A stretch of DNA of 64,000 nucleotides from Epiperipatus broadwayi (lineage: Eukaryota > Onychophora > Udeonychophora > Euonychophora > Peripatidae): contig JAQFVV010006215.1 in the NCBI GenBank assembly GCA_028023455.1, forward strand, positions 3,331,230-3,395,229. The letters run 5' to 3'. Position 1 is the first letter of the stretch. Each line of letters starts with the position of its first letter. The notes beneath the pieces are model-generated. The model saw nothing but the letters and a program-made list of their open reading frames with translations, searched no databases and was not told the DNA's origin. Of the stretch, positions 35,432 to 47,230 are shown piece by piece. The translations under genes and the position numbers were made by a program.

Positions 35432-35759
35432 TACAGTACCCGTTATAAAATATTATATATATATATAACAAATAAATAAATAAATTTTAACGGTAAATAC
35501 AATATTATAATTTAAATTACTTTTGTAGCGCTTTTGATTATGTGGTAATCCTCATCAGCTTTAACTGAATTTCAAATTTTTTAAACTTAATGTTACATAA
35601 CATTAATTTTAAAAAATTTGAAATTTAGTTAAAGCTGACGAGGATTACGACGTAATCGAAAGTGCTACAAAAAAAATTTAAACTGTAATATTGTATTTAC
35701 TGTTAAAATTTATTTATTTATTTGTTATATATATATAATATTTTATAACGGGTACTGTA
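35432..35759. repeat. Long near-perfect foldback element
   Basis: TACAGTACCCGTTATAAAAT and ATTTTATAACGGGTACTGTA are exact inverse ends. The arms (about 155 bp) continue with ATATATATATAACAAATAAA / TTTATTTGTTATATATATAT, GTAGCGCTTTTGATTA / TAATCGAAAGTGCTAC and CCTCATCAGCTTTAACT / AGTTAAAGCTGACGAGG, meeting around ATGTTACATAACAT. The high arm identity suggests recent spread or arm correction. Confidence 0.85.
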
Positions 35760-35796
35760 TTTTTCAATATACATATGAATTTATGTATGTGCATGT

Positions 35797-35905
35797 AAAA
35801 ATACTCATACAGAGTTGAAATATAAAATTTAATAATATTTATTGTACCAAGCATACTTTTGACGCCTTCATGTCGCATTCATAATCAGCCTGTATGAGTA
35901 TTTTT
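35797..35905. repeat. Small inverted repeat
   Basis: AAAAATACTCATACAG at the left pairs with CTGTATGAGTATTTTT at the right, 16 bp perfect, with 77 bp between. It may be a tiny MITE. Confidence 0.65.
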
Positions 35906-36219
35906 CATATTAATAATTTAGAATGGCACAGTATAGAAATGTAATTATATATTTATATATATATATGGTAAAAGCATAAAAGAAGAATGCAGCATGTGCA
36001 TTGTGATAACTGTTTATCTATCCATTTTGGTATACCAAATCTACTACAATAAATGAGATGACCTTAAGTATGTGGGTGCACAGAAATTTAACAATTGCAC
36101 ACATATCTTTAGAGAAAAGAAATTTATATTGGGGTGTCATTTCAAGGCAACTAATCAGTAAGCCTGCATATGCATCAATACATCATACATACCAGTTTCA
36201 GAACTCAATTAGTAGAAAC

Positions 36220-36870
36220 ATTAATTTCTTCAGCTTAGGAAAACCCAAAGTCCATATATTATTTAAACATAGAGTCATTAATCAAGTATATAGAAAGATT
36301 ATTGAAAGATGGGAAAATTTATATAAAGAGTGTAGATAAATCATTTTATTTTTATATAGCGCGATGTTTATAAACTGTAATATTTAAACAGCATTAAGCT
36401 GTTGCATATGCACTTTGAAGATTTACTATAAATGAATGAATACTAACACTTCAAACCAAGACTTTATCATGGGTTTGAAGTGTTAGTATTCATTCATTTA
36501 TAGTAAATCTTCAAAGCGCATGTGCAACAGGATAAAGAGTGTAGGTAAATAATGTTAGTATTATTATTATCATCTATTTATGTGGCATTTAATTAATTAA
36601 TCACATATTTAAAAGTTTCCTTAATTGCAAGGTTAGTTAAATAGAATTCAAAATTTATCAGAAAAATATTAATTTCCCCAGCTTAGAAAAACTACAAGGT
36701 CCATATATTATTTAATTGTATCATTAATCACATATATAGAAGGAATATTGCAAATGAAAAAATTTATATAAGAGTGTATATAAATATTACTGTTACTACC
36801 TGTTTATGTGGATTTTAATTAATTATTCATACATTTAAAGATTTCCTTAAAAAGCAGCATTAGTTAAAAT
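36220..36870. repeat. Direct repeat block interrupted by a hairpin
   Basis: 36222-36365 and 36535-36640 together correspond to 36668-36870: CATTAATTTC..CAGCTTAG, GTCCATATATTATTTAA, AAAATTTATATAA.GAGTGTA, then TTTATGTGG..TTTAATTAATTA. The first copy is split by the hairpin at 36399-36530. A plus-strand open frame at 36058-36339 spans the first copy but shows no family motif. Confidence 0.65.
36399..36530. repeat. Near-perfect hairpin, ~58 bp arms
   Basis: CTGTTGCATATGCACTTTGA pairs with TCAAAGCGCATGTGCAACAG, continuing through AGATTTACTATAAATGAATG and its complement to AACACTTCAAACC / GGTTTGAAGTGTT. The loop is only about 14 nt. It is inserted in a duplicated segment. Confidence 0.85.
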
Positions 36871-37178
36871 GAGTTAGTTAAAAAATATTGCTTTAATAAT
36901 ATTAACTTAATACAAAGGAGGCTTTTGTTAAGTTGCAACTAAATTTGTGTTTAAGCTAATTCATGTTCAACTTTGCATAGTTAATAGAAATTGGGTGACT
37001 ATGTTTGTTGGAGTCTCAATTGATTTTCCAGGCTACTGATGATATCAAGTCTGAAATACTGAAATATGTCTAGCAAGAAATTAATTAGTTGAATTTTTCA
37101 TTGCTTGAAATATCAGAAAAATCCTACAGATGTAGATAAATAATGTTAGCATTATTACATATAAATATATATCCTTGT

Positions 37179-37255
37179 CAAGCGTTGGTGGCCTAGTGGT
37201 TAGGCATAGCTGGCGGGCCTGGGTTCGCTTCCCGGTTAAAGCATTTGACATATGA
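37179..37255 (+). mobile_element. tRNA-derived SINE
   Basis: TGTCAAGCGTTGGTGGCC, A box GTGGCCTAGTGGTTAGGC, B box CTGGGTTCGCTTCCC, end GCATTTGACATATG. Flanks AAATATATATCCT and AAATATATATATATCCT suggest a target duplication. It is shorter than the other copies in the anticodon region. Confidence 0.8.
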
Positions 37256-37259
37256 AAAT

Positions 37260-39835
37260 ATATATATATCCTTGACTAGCAATTAAAACAAAGATGGAAA
37301 AATATTCAAACCTTAACTATTAAGTAGTTGAAAAACTTACTGAGTAATACCTTCTCTTTCTCGAGTCCTTTATAGGAAGCTATTAAAAAATTCTTTACCC
37401 TGTAATTTATTCATATTTTTAATATACATATATATATATATGAAGTGGGTGCTTCAACATGCATTCCTAGTGAAAGGGGTTGGCCTGATTTCTGTATGGA
37501 TAGGTAATTGTAATATGGTAAAGCTAAGTAGGAAGATTCATTGATAAAAATAAAAACCTTGGGGGGAGAGAAAGTGTGTGTGTGTGTCCTGTGCTCAAAA
37601 TAGAATTTTAATATATTAATAATTTTGGTGCTTGTTTTATAGATTAATATTTTACATAAATTCAGAGAATAATATTTTTTTAAAATTAATAAACATTTAT
37701 AACTTATATAAAAAAAGGCAGAATGATTTTTAAAATAACCAATCACGTCTATTCAATAATAATATAACATATGGAATGACCTATTATTAAAAGTTATCAT
37801 GGATTCGTCATACCTTAGTGTACATAATTTAAAATACAAAAAAAAATAGTAAAGATGTTAATATCTGGAAATATTTTTCTTTGTAAATAAAATTTAAAAA
37901 AATACTGTAGCAAAAATGTAACATTCTATTGAATATTTATTGCATTGCTTTAAGCATATTTTTTCTTTATTAAAAAAAAAAAGCTTTTTTTCCCTTCTAA
38001 TTGATTCAACTGCTTATAGATTAAGTTTGTACAGACAACCAATATATAAATAAACTTTAAAGTATTAAGTTTATTGTTAAAACTAAACATTCTTTTCAGC
38101 TGTAATCTAACTATGTTGAATATAATATTGTACTTCTTCTTTTTTTTTCCATTTTGAATTCAATTTTTGACTGCTTTCATGTATTTACATTATTTACCTA
38201 TCTAAGCTCAGGCATTATTAGCTGTATTATCTAATTAATACATAGAGTTTAAAAGTTATAAGTGATTATTTAATAACCTGTTTAATAACATTTATTTAAA
38301 CTTTTTTAAATTAATAATTTCACTCTTTGTAGTCAAGTTGCAATATTTGGTGTCTAAATAAACATATTAAACTATATATAAAGGTACATTTACATCTTTA
38401 TTGTTTAAAGGAGGTTGCCTGGACAACAGATTGAGCTGGTTGACAGTTGTTGATATTGGTATTGTTTATTGTTTAAGTGTTAATTGCTTTTATGTATTTA
38501 AATTTATATTCACGATAATATTTTTAATTATTGAATTAAACAATCAAATTTTCTAGTTGTTTTTTTTTTAGAGTGATGAATTTCACTTTCTATTTTAACA
38601 GCTTTGATTAAATAGAAAAATAGATGGTGCATTCCTGTTTTAATTAAGTTGTTTATATTTTATACATATGTGAAAAAGTAAACAGCTTATAAATAACCCA
38701 TTGCAAGGTAATGACTTCTCCAAAAATGCCTCATAGAGAAGCACTGAGAAAATATTACTCACCAGGTCTAAAAATTTATGGATGGTAAGAGTTTAAACAT
38801 TGTTCCGGTTTTCTTTATTTCTAGTTACTCATTTATAGACCAATATTGGATGGTTAATTAGATTGGCTATGGTTCAGATATTTAAAAGACAAAATTTTAA
38901 GGCTGATTAAAATCTTTTTTTTTTTTCAAGTTTTACAAAATTCAGCATGCTACCCATACACCACAACATAAATAGTAATATTTTTGCAATGTTGAGAAAG
39001 TTAAACTCATCAGATATTCCAGTTCACTTTGAAAAGACTATAATTGAAAAACGGCCGGGAAGTACGGTATAAAGAACTTGACCTGTCATTTTAAGATTGG
39101 ATCCTTTCATAACACAGTTTTTTACCACTGGGACTGCACATGGACTTTTCAATAATCTATGAAAATTCACAACAAAAAATATAGAATGTATCTATAAGAT
39201 GTGAAGACAAGATCGTACACAAATTTAAAAGATTTCCGATCTCAAAAACTGTTTCTACAACTATAATATCAAATCAAATTAAAAAAATTCAAAAGTTATG
39301 AAAACAAAATTTATCATTAAGAATTATTAAATTGATTTGAAAAAGGACATGAATATTAAGAGATAAGTTATCTAAAAATCATTGGAACATAAGAAATCCA
39401 TTTATTATATATAAAAAAAACTCGTCCAAACAAATTGTCAGAAATGCAATACATAAATTTTAGGTAATAAGTAAATAATAATTAGTTTAAAAAATTAGTC
39501 TGAGAATTTACTAAGATGCTGAACTTTTTTTTTCTACTAATATAATGTAGTTTTGATATTAATTTTTAAAATCACACAGATAAAAAATTTAAACATCAAA
39601 CTAATTTAAATTATTTTAAAATAGTCTTATTATTAAGATTAAAGCTCTAAAATATATTTTTTTATTAATATAATCTCTTTTGGTTTTTCCTACCAGTAAT
39701 AATGCTAATTACATAATATAAAGCTGTTATAATAGAATTTGACAATTTTATTAATCATTAAAATAATAAATATTTACACACAAACATATATAGTGGAAAT
39801 ATATTCAATGAAGATAAACTAAAACTTATAAATAA
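37260..39835. other. AT-rich stretch with one dispersed repeat
   Basis: No gene recognised. A GT run lies near 37575. At 38409-38497 the segment GGTTGCCTGGACAACAGATT...TATTTAAGTGTT recurs at 50480-50555. Confidence 0.45.
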
Positions 39836-40293
39836 TTTTAAATTATTAACAGACTTTAATGATAGCTCAGACTTGAAGAATTTAATAAGCGATATTCTAC
39901 CAAAAAAAAGTTATAATAATATAAGCAAATATAACTATGAATTAATAAGAAAAGCTACAGAAGGGAGGAAAAGTTTCAAAAGTATAAAATATCATTTTGA
40001 GATTTAAAAATTTGTTTTAGAAATAAAAAGAAAAAATGTCACAATTATTAAAACAAGGATTATCTCATGAAATATGGCAGAAATTTTTTACAAACAATTA
40101 TAAAGTAATTCTAAATGATATTTGATTCTCTTTTCTTTACTTATTGCAATTATTACAAACTCATTATAATTGAGTATTAAGTAAAAGTAATAGTTAATAT
40201 TCAAAACTTTTATACTGTTCTGAACATGCTTTCAGCTAACCACTGCCAGAATCATAGTGTTTATATTACTTTAAGCATATCATGCCCTTAAAG

Positions 40294-40691
40294 CAAGGGT
40301 CCCCAACCATATGCACGTGGGCACCATGGCGCCCGCAGACCATTTTATGTGTGCCCGCCGCTATCCGAACACGATATAAAATTATTTATCTGATACAAAT
40401 AAATTTAATTTTTAAAATTTCTTATATATTATTGTATTATATTGTAATCAAATTGTAAGGCATACTATACTTTTACAGCGTAAAAATATAAACGTTAATT
40501 ATATGTTAAAATTTTATTTTTGAAATAAATATTTTTTTGTACATTATGTGTATTATTAACAATATCCAACTATAAATTTACAATGAAAAAATAAATGTTG
40601 CTCGCTACCTGGTTGAAAAAATAAATGGTGCCCGCCACCTAGCAGGTATTATAGAATGTGCTCTTAAGTACAAAAAGGTTGGGGACCCCTG
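40294..40691. mobile_element. hAT-type MITE, ~398 bp, with 8 bp duplication
   Basis: CAAGGGTCCCCAACC at the left and GGTTGGGGACCCCTG at the right are hAT-style TIRs. Internal GC-rich blocks (GGCGCCCGCAGACC, GTGCCCGCCACCTAGCAGG) flank an A/T core. The flanking 8-mers CCTTAAAG (40286-40293) and CCTTAGAG (40692-40699) differ at one base. No transposase is encoded. Confidence 0.9.
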
Positions 40692-40729
40692 CCTTAGAGC
40701 AATATAAAAGTTTTGAATATTAACTGTTT

Positions 40730-40970
40730 GCTGTGATATTACTAACAGTTAGTGCATATACTAACCTGTTTGCTGTGATATTATTAACATATGTTTGCTG
40801 TGATATTACTAACAGTTGGTGCATATACTAACCTGTTTGCTGTGATATTACTAACAGTTGAATGCATTTGGAATATTTAACTAAAAAATTAAACTTTTCT
40901 AAAGACATTCAACACACATATTAGATGATGGAAATAGTCCAATATAAAAATACAGCTAGAACACCATCAT
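40730..40970. repeat. Dispersed repeat with internal triplication
   Basis: GTTTGCTGTGATATTA.TAACA occurs four times in succession (40725-40860), two of them with GTGCATATACTAACCT. Then follow AAAGACATTCAACAC and GATGATGGAAATAGTCC, shared with 6685-6775 and 8880-8990. Confidence 0.65.
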
Positions 40971-41807
40971 CACAAACCTTCAGAAAAACATTGATTATAA
41001 TGAGTTTATAATAATTAAAAAAATATAAAGTAATAAAGAACAAGAAAATAAAGTAGTTTTTACAATTATGACATCTTTTACAATTCAAAGAATTTTTAAA
41101 AAAGAAATGTTATGCTATTAAATGTATAAAGAATAAAAAAGCTTTAGAAAATCATAAATTATCTTTAAAAAAAAAACCAAATAAAAAATAGAAAAATTCT
41201 CAACAAATATTTAAATGAAAAAAATTGAAAAAAATGCAAAAATAAAATTGATATCTAAAAAAATGAAAAAGAAAATATTAGAAATTTTACAGCCATACAA
41301 AATCTTTACTAAGATCTTTATAACTTGCTACAGATAATTTTGGATTGAATTTAATAACAAAGAATCTGAATTTAAAAAGAGTTATAAGTACACTAGATCA
41401 TATAGAAGTATGAGAGAAATTATAGAAATGACCATTTGGATTGGAATTGTATATTATGAAAAAAATATTTGACTCTAAGCATTTCTGCAGAAATAAAAAG
41501 CTTTGAATATCACACTCAGTGTATGGCAAAATTTTGAAATATATTTATTAAAACATAACATGAGTATTCAACAAAGTGATTCCACATCTCCAAATCTTTT
41601 TATATGAATTTTATGAGAATTATTTTGAGGATTAAAATGGAAAGTTAACAGAATAAAAACAAATGTAGATTGCTTTAATCTTCTAGATTTTGAAGATATG
41701 ATTATTTTTGTGTAAATGTTTCAGAATTCAAAAAAATATTATAAAAACAAGAAAATACAAGTAATGGCTTATCAAAAAGAAGTAATAATTGATAGTAATA
41801 AATTAGA

Positions 41808-42115
41808 AGTTAGCAATTAACACCACATGATCACCATTTCTTATGCTTGCTCTTAACTGTTATTAAAACAGGCAAAACTCTCTATACGTATTGCCACTCA
41901 GTGTAAACTAGAGTAATCGATGGATGCCAGAAGGCTTATGCATAAAATCCAAGGCTCCTCACTGATGAAGGGCACAAGCTAAAAACTAGTCTGAGGATAT
42001 TGGATGAGTAGGCACTAGATGGGGATTTTATGCACAAGCCTTCTGGCATCCATTGATTACTCTAGCTTGCACTGAGTGGCAATACATATAGAGAGTTTGG
42101 CCTGTTTTAAGTTAA
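41808..42115. repeat. Hammerhead foldback element, copy 1
   Basis: The outer arms are AAAACAGGCAAAACTCTCTA and TAGAGAGTTTGGCCTGTTTT. Inner arms share CTAGAGTAATCGATGGATGC / GCATCCATTGATTACTCTAG and CAGAAGGCTTATGCATAAAA / TTTTATGCACAAGCCTTCTG. About 55 bp beyond the left arm (CACCACATGATCACC) is shared with the right flanks of the copies at 48.0 and 56.3 kb, so this copy is in reverse orientation. The loop holds the ribozyme sequence at 41956-41997. It is inserted in the LINE RT. Confidence 0.8.
41956..41997 (+). ncRNA. Hammerhead motif with palindromic stem III (degenerate GAAA)
   Basis: TCCTCA, CTGATGA (41962-41968), stem II AGGGC-ACAA-GCT, then AAAACTAGTC and TGAGGA. Stem I UCCUCA/UGAGGA is a perfect 6 bp. 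Stem III would be the self-complementary ACUAGU, which has no loop, so folding would need two molecules. The GAAA box reads AAAA (G12 to A), which should abolish cleavage in this copy. Confidence 0.65.
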
Positions 42116-42336
42116 CAATTTGCAAATAACTTTATCAGACTATAAATATAAATAAAAAAATAATTATATAATTAAACTTGCAAAAAGTGCTTTTGAGAGA
42201 TTTTATTTAATATTTAAAAAAAAAAAAGTCTTAGTATTAGAAAAAGTTATTAAATTTGTTTTAGCAGTGCTTGTTAATAATTTCAATCATAAGTAAATAA
42301 TTTTTACTGTTAATTAAATATGTTATGTTTAGGAAT

Positions 42337-42617
42337 ATAAATACTTCATGGAACAATCATGTCACATTACTAAGACAATTTGCAAGCAGATTCTTAAGAA
42401 CTATTTTAGATAAACTTGCAAATATGTTTACCTTTTGTATATACATGCCAATCCATTTTGTCTAATATTTCCCTTTATCAGACAAATTGGAATGGCATTG
42501 ATATATGAAAGGGTGAACATATTTGCAAGTTTATTTAAAATTGCTGTTTAGAATCTGCTTGCAATTTATCTTAGTAAAGTATTATATTTGGATGTGATTC
42601 TTCCACAAAGTATTTAT
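42337..42617. repeat. Foldback element, ~281 bp
   Basis: ATAAATACTT pairs with AAGTATTTAT. The arms continue through ATTACTAAGACAATTTGCAA / TTGCAATTTATCTTAGTAA, GCAGATTCT / AGAATCTGC, AAACTTGCAAATATGTT / AACATATTTGCAAGTTT and ATGCCAATCC / GGAATGGCAT. No ORF. It lies between the RT core and tail of the plus-strand LINE. Confidence 0.8.
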
Positions 42618-43009
42618 ACTGATGCTTATGTATGGTTCTAAGACGTGTACTTACTAGAACAATTCAGACTTCAGATCACACAACAATGTATAGAAAGTTA
42701 TATTTTGGAGTAGCAAAAAGATATTGATAGCTAATTACATGAATGAGAAATCAGATACTTACTGATATCACTAAAAGAATTATGGAGTTGAAATGGGAAT
42801 GAAATGAATTCATTGCTAGTGATGAACAGTTAAAATCATAAACTTAATCCCAAGAGTTTATAAAAGACATAGAAAGAGATTAAACATGAAATGGATAGAT
42901 AAGGAATACTGCTAGAATTATATATAAAAGAGAAGTTATGAAAGAACTGGATTACAGTGGAGAAACTTTAATTTTATAGTTAATCAATAATGGTTGAAAA
43001 CATGATGTA

Positions 43010-44025
43010 CAATTGTAAAAACCAAATAGTTTCTTCTAAATATGCATTTTTAGAAATGTGTGCGCTGGTAAACACATTATTTAATAAAAACTGTTTTTAT
43101 ATGTATAAAAATGTATTTTGATAATATTAGATTCAATATTTTATAGTAAATATAGAATATTGTTATACATTTAATGTATGATAAACATAATTTAAATGGT
43201 TGTCCGCTTTCAATTTTTATACTGTAAATTAACTAATGATGAAGTAACTCTAGTTTATTCTAAAAACAGAAATTTGTGTTAAATGTGCTTGGTGATTTTA
43301 TTAATAAATATTGAAGTTTAGGTTTATTATTTTTAAAGCAAAAAAGAAAAAAGAAGCAAATTTAAATTAACTTTCGCTATATGATTATACTGCAATTAGA
43401 TTTTTGCAAACTTAAAAAAGAAAAAAAAAGAATTCTAATTATTAAATAAAGAACAGAAACACTAAGTTAATAACTTTTAACAACGAATTTCACATGCACA
43501 AGTAATTATTTTCAAGTACCGAGTCAATACTTTCATAAATATAAAACGATACTTTTTAACTTCCTAACATAAATTAAATGCACCAATGACGACAAATAAT
43601 CTGAAACCGGGTGTGTTTGAATTAAATTTAGTCTTAAACAATAACCGTATTATAAAAGTCAAAGAGATAATAGCAAATATATATATATTATTATGATAAA
43701 TGATAAAATAGTAAAATTTATAATTTTTTAAAAAAAACCCCACAATTTATAATAAGGATTTAAATAGATTGCAAAAAATTATATTAAAAACGGAGTAGCT
43801 GAGCTTTGATGTTAGTTATAAGTTAACTTATTTTCACACATATTATCAACAGCAACAAACACTCATAAACAAAAATAATTAATCCAAGAATAAATAATTA
43901 AAAAGAGAAATCACCATCATCATAAACTAGATATGAGTTTTGTGATGATTATTCAAATTAATCTGTGAACACAAATACATCATATATAGAACATGCAGAT
44001 TCATTATTCTATTTATTTGATACTG
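43010..44025. other. AT-rich stretch without recognisable gene
   Basis: Nothing recognised. Confidence 0.4.
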
Positions 44026-46404
44026 TGTTTTGCTGCTGTCTTTTAACTTCCTCAGCTAACTTTTTTTTCTAAAATACCTGAATGCAAATTGCAGCTCCTC
44101 AATGCATTCTTAACCATATCTTCCCAATAAAAACAATCAATATCGCATGTATTTAAAATGCTTTTGAGATAATTTTTAGAATGTAAATGAGGTCTATCAC
44201 TTCTATGAAAACAGTTTTATAGGAAGCCATACATTATTCATTAATTTCATATGTCTAGTCCAATGATGATATAATTTTTACAATAATGGTTTCTACAGTC
44301 TCACATCCAGCAAGTTGAAAAATGTATTGACTACTTTTGTGATTTTGTCATTGTATTTTTAAAATTTTATTGAGTATCTTAAATTAAACTTTTCTAATGC
44401 CTTTATATCACACCAGAAGAATATCCAATTCCTACTTCCATACAATTAAGTAGGTAAATAACAGCTCTACATATATATATAAATTAATTGCAATAGTTAT
44501 TTCCCTGCCATGAAATACCATATTTTTTAATTTGGCAAAGCAGCAACAGTGCATTGGAGCAAACATCTAAGCCAATCTTTGTACTTATAAAATTACCACG
44601 GTATTGATAACCATTCAAGCTAAAAATGGTCGAGGACTTTTCCCTATCACTGGCTGATAAAGAACTTGCATTTTTTTGAACATGAATTAATAAACCAAAG
44701 TCTTTGTATGTTGCACTCAAAACATTGAAAACATTTCATAACCATCTAAGTTAAAAGTGGCTCAGAACTTTTTTTCATTAGACCCTAATAAAGAGCTTAA
44801 AAATCAGTCATTACACATTGCATTCAAAACATTAAGAACATTCAGTAAATTGTTTTATGAACAAATAAAAATAGCATAATCATTAGCATAATGTAAATCC
44901 AGAATCCAATTCAAATTAAAAATTGCACTATCAAACTTACATCTCATTTTAATCCCTGTTTCATTAAACTGCTATAAATAGTTCCAAAAAAACTATTATC
45001 ATAAAAATCAAAAACAATGTTGGAGCAAATACATATCCTTGTTTTAACACATGTTTTCATTTCAAATGCCTCAGTTTTTCCAATTGTAATAATAACATTT
45101 TCTCCCATTCCATCACAAGAAAGCTATATAATATGAATGAAGTTTCATAAACAATTAATTAATTTCAAACAATGCTATAGACTTGTTCAATTAATTGTGT
45201 CAATCCTTTGATCAAATCAATACAAGCAATATATAACTCACTATTTTTTTTTGACAATTTTCTTGCACTTATCTGGCAACAAAAACATATCATTAATGCT
45301 TTTTTGTTTTTTTAAAACCATACTAAACTTCAAATAGCCATTCATCTATGACTGGATGTAATCTATTCAACAAAATTCTTAAAAGTATCATTGCTGTAAT
45401 GAATAATAATGGCATTCTTGTGGTAATTAGTATGACATTGTCTATTTCCTTTTATCTTTAAAAATTGGAACAATAGAAATATCCTTAAGATTAGGCACAA
45501 CAACTTCATGGGCTCATATATTCCTTTAAAAAATCCCAATATCCTTCAAGCTAACATATCACTACTATATTTTAAAACTTCATGATATTTTATCAAGAGC
45601 TGCAAACTTTCTATTTTTAAAACTACAATAAGAACTGTTTTAACTTCACTAAGCTGGATATTTTTAGATAAAATAAATCAATTAAAAGTCATCATCTCAA
45701 TTCCTGCATCATTATTCAAAAGATAAAAGATATTCCATCCACGTATTTGAAATATCATTGTCATCATATAAGAGTATGATATTGCTAGACTTAATAGGAT
45801 TGTGATAATATTTACCAGATCCATATGTTACTTTCAGTACATAAAAAAAAAACCTACAGTGACCACTGCCAATCTTGATTTTTTGTCTTCAAATTTTTAT
45901 ATTTATAGTGAAGCTCCACATTAAATCTATTATTTTGCCAAGCATAAAACATGTTTACTCTTAATCAAGTCACTAATAACATCACTGTCAAAAAGCCAAT
46001 CATGATTCTTCTTTTTAGTGAAGCAAGATTAGATTTACTTTATCCACAACTCACTCATTAAAAGAATTCCCATCCTCCAATAATGTGGCAATCTTGAAGA
46101 TCCAAATTATACATTTTTGTGTTTAATAGCTGCCATGGATAATAAATACTTCTAAAGAATGGACATCAATTTTCTTGCAAATATGATTGAAATAATATCT
46201 ATTTTTTAAAGTAACTATCATTTTGATCTTGGAATTATATTAATCTATAATCTTCCCAACAATCTGTATTTGTAGGCATTCACATAATATGAACTTTTTT
46301 TGTATTCTGACTCCTAAGTATAAGATAATCCATTAATGTTTATTCTTTTGAATATAGATGCATCTATATTTCATTATAGTAATTTTTCTTCCTAAAGAAT
46401 ATAT

Positions 46405-46765
46405 AGGGTATATGAGCACAGACTTTCACCCAACCAACCATTCTCCCCTCCATCTCATATCACTGATACCCTTGAACACACATATGTCAAAAATATAAAT
46501 AATCACCAATATATGTATTTCATGCTAAACCAGCAATCATCAGTTGGTCCAGATTATCATCTCTACACATATATGTTATAAGTGCTCAGATATATATTAA
46601 GATAGCCAACCTTCATACTTTAAAAGACAGGCTTGAATTCATTCCACACTCCAACTTTTCAACTGTTCATCCAATTAAAAATCTGATGATGGAATGCTCA
46701 AAGACTACCCTGAGGCCAAGATTTGCATCACACCCATGTTGACCTAAAGTCAATCTGATCTCTCA
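46405..46765 (-). repeat. Hammerhead-bearing dispersed repeat, tandem unit A
   Basis: It begins TATAGGGTATATGAGCACAG and runs through the hammerhead (46499-46558), CTTCATACTTTAAAAGACAG, ATCTGATGATGGAATGCTC and CACCCATGTTGACC. A second unit with the same start lies at 46875, giving a head-to-tail pair at about 470 bp spacing. Confidence 0.8.
46499..46558 (-). ncRNA. Hammerhead ribozyme motif (type I), intact core
   Basis: On the minus strand: GATAATC-TGG-ACCAA, CTGATGA (complement of 46537-46543), stem II with pairs TGCTG/TAGCA but a U-U mismatch at the base, GAAA (complement of 46518-46521), stem III ATA-CA-TAT, then A-TTGGT-GATTAT. Inner and outer stem I (ACCAA/UUGGU, AUAAUC/GAUUAU) are both perfect. 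Cleavage is expected after the A in a UAUA context. Confidence 0.72.
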
Positions 46766-46874
46766 GGTACAGGACATAATCCATTTAATACATATACAAG
46801 GGATGGGCAGACATCTCTACTATGTAATAACTGAAATACAGGCTTATTATATATCTCTATCTATATATATAATA

Positions 46875-47230
46875 TATAGGGTATATGAGCACAGACTTTC
46901 ACCCAACCCACCACTCTCCACTCCATCTCATATCACTAATACTCTTGAACACACATATGTTGAAAAGATAAATAATCACCAATATATCATGCTAAACCAG
47001 CAATCCTTAGTTGGTTCAGATTATCATCTCTACACATATATGCTATAAGTACTCAGATATATATTAAGATAGCCAATCTTCATACTTTAAAGGACAGGCT
47101 TCGATCCACTCCACCTTCCAACTCTTCAACTGTCCATCCAATTGAAAATCTGATGATGGAATGCTCAAAGGCCACCATGAGGCCGAGATTCTCATCATAC
47201 CCATGAAAGTCAATCCATGTGGGGGTTAAA
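46875..47230 (-). repeat. Hammerhead-bearing dispersed repeat, tandem unit B (ribozyme dead)
   Basis: Same layout as unit A, but the ribozyme reads CTAAGGA for CTGATGA and a deletion removes part of GAAA and stem III (ATCATGCTAAACC next to CACCAATAT on the plus strand). The flanking body (GCCAATCTTCATACTTTAAA, ATCTGATGATGGAATGCTC) is well preserved. Confidence 0.75.

Larger units (their letters stand above)
40145..41016. repeat. Nested inverted repeats around a MITE
   Basis: Outer arms AATTATTACAAACTCATTATA (about 40148) and TATAATGAGTTTATAATAATT (to 41016) are inverse. Inner arms AGTTAATATTCAAAACTTTTA (about 40193) and TAAAAGTTTTGAATATTAAC (to about 40730) are inverse. The hAT MITE sits inside the inner pair, and the 6.7 kb repeat lies between inner and outer right arms. 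Confidence 0.7.
39845..43000 (+). mobile_element. RTE-like LINE relic with three nested insertions
   Basis: A plus-strand LINE in pieces. The linker SDLKNLISDILPKKSYNN is near 39880. The RT block ESEFKKSYKYTRSYRSMREI is near 41370. Next comes SIQQSDSTSPNLFI (usually RQGD; here QSD) near 41555, a YADD box reading F-E-D-M (LLDFEDMIIFV) near 41690, and MAYQKEV..LEVS ending near 41810. The C-terminal tail resumes at 42625: MYGSKTCTY, DHTTMYRKLYFGV, ILTDITKRIMELKWE, PRVYKRHRKRLNMKWIDKE. Insertions are a hAT MITE (40294-40691), a hammerhead foldback (41808-42115) and another foldback (42337-42617). Both QGD and YADD are mutated, so it is inactive. Confidence 0.8.

Noticed and set aside
36058-36339. 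93-codon plus-strand open frame
   Set aside because: It overlaps one copy of a direct repeat, has no recognised motif and no splice context; treated as chance.
37411-37746. 111-codon minus-strand open frame, the longest in the window
   Set aside because: It is built from a GT microsatellite and TA-rich flanks; no family similarity or gene structure.
46680-46700. CTGATGATGG in the repeat body as another hammerhead core
   Set aside because: No GAAA or matching helices follow at the required spacing, so CTGATGA here is coincidental.
46954-47040. Second hammerhead at about 47.0 kb
   Set aside because: The copy has CTAAGGA in place of the core and a deletion over GAAA and stem III, so it is listed as part of the repeat but not as a ribozyme.
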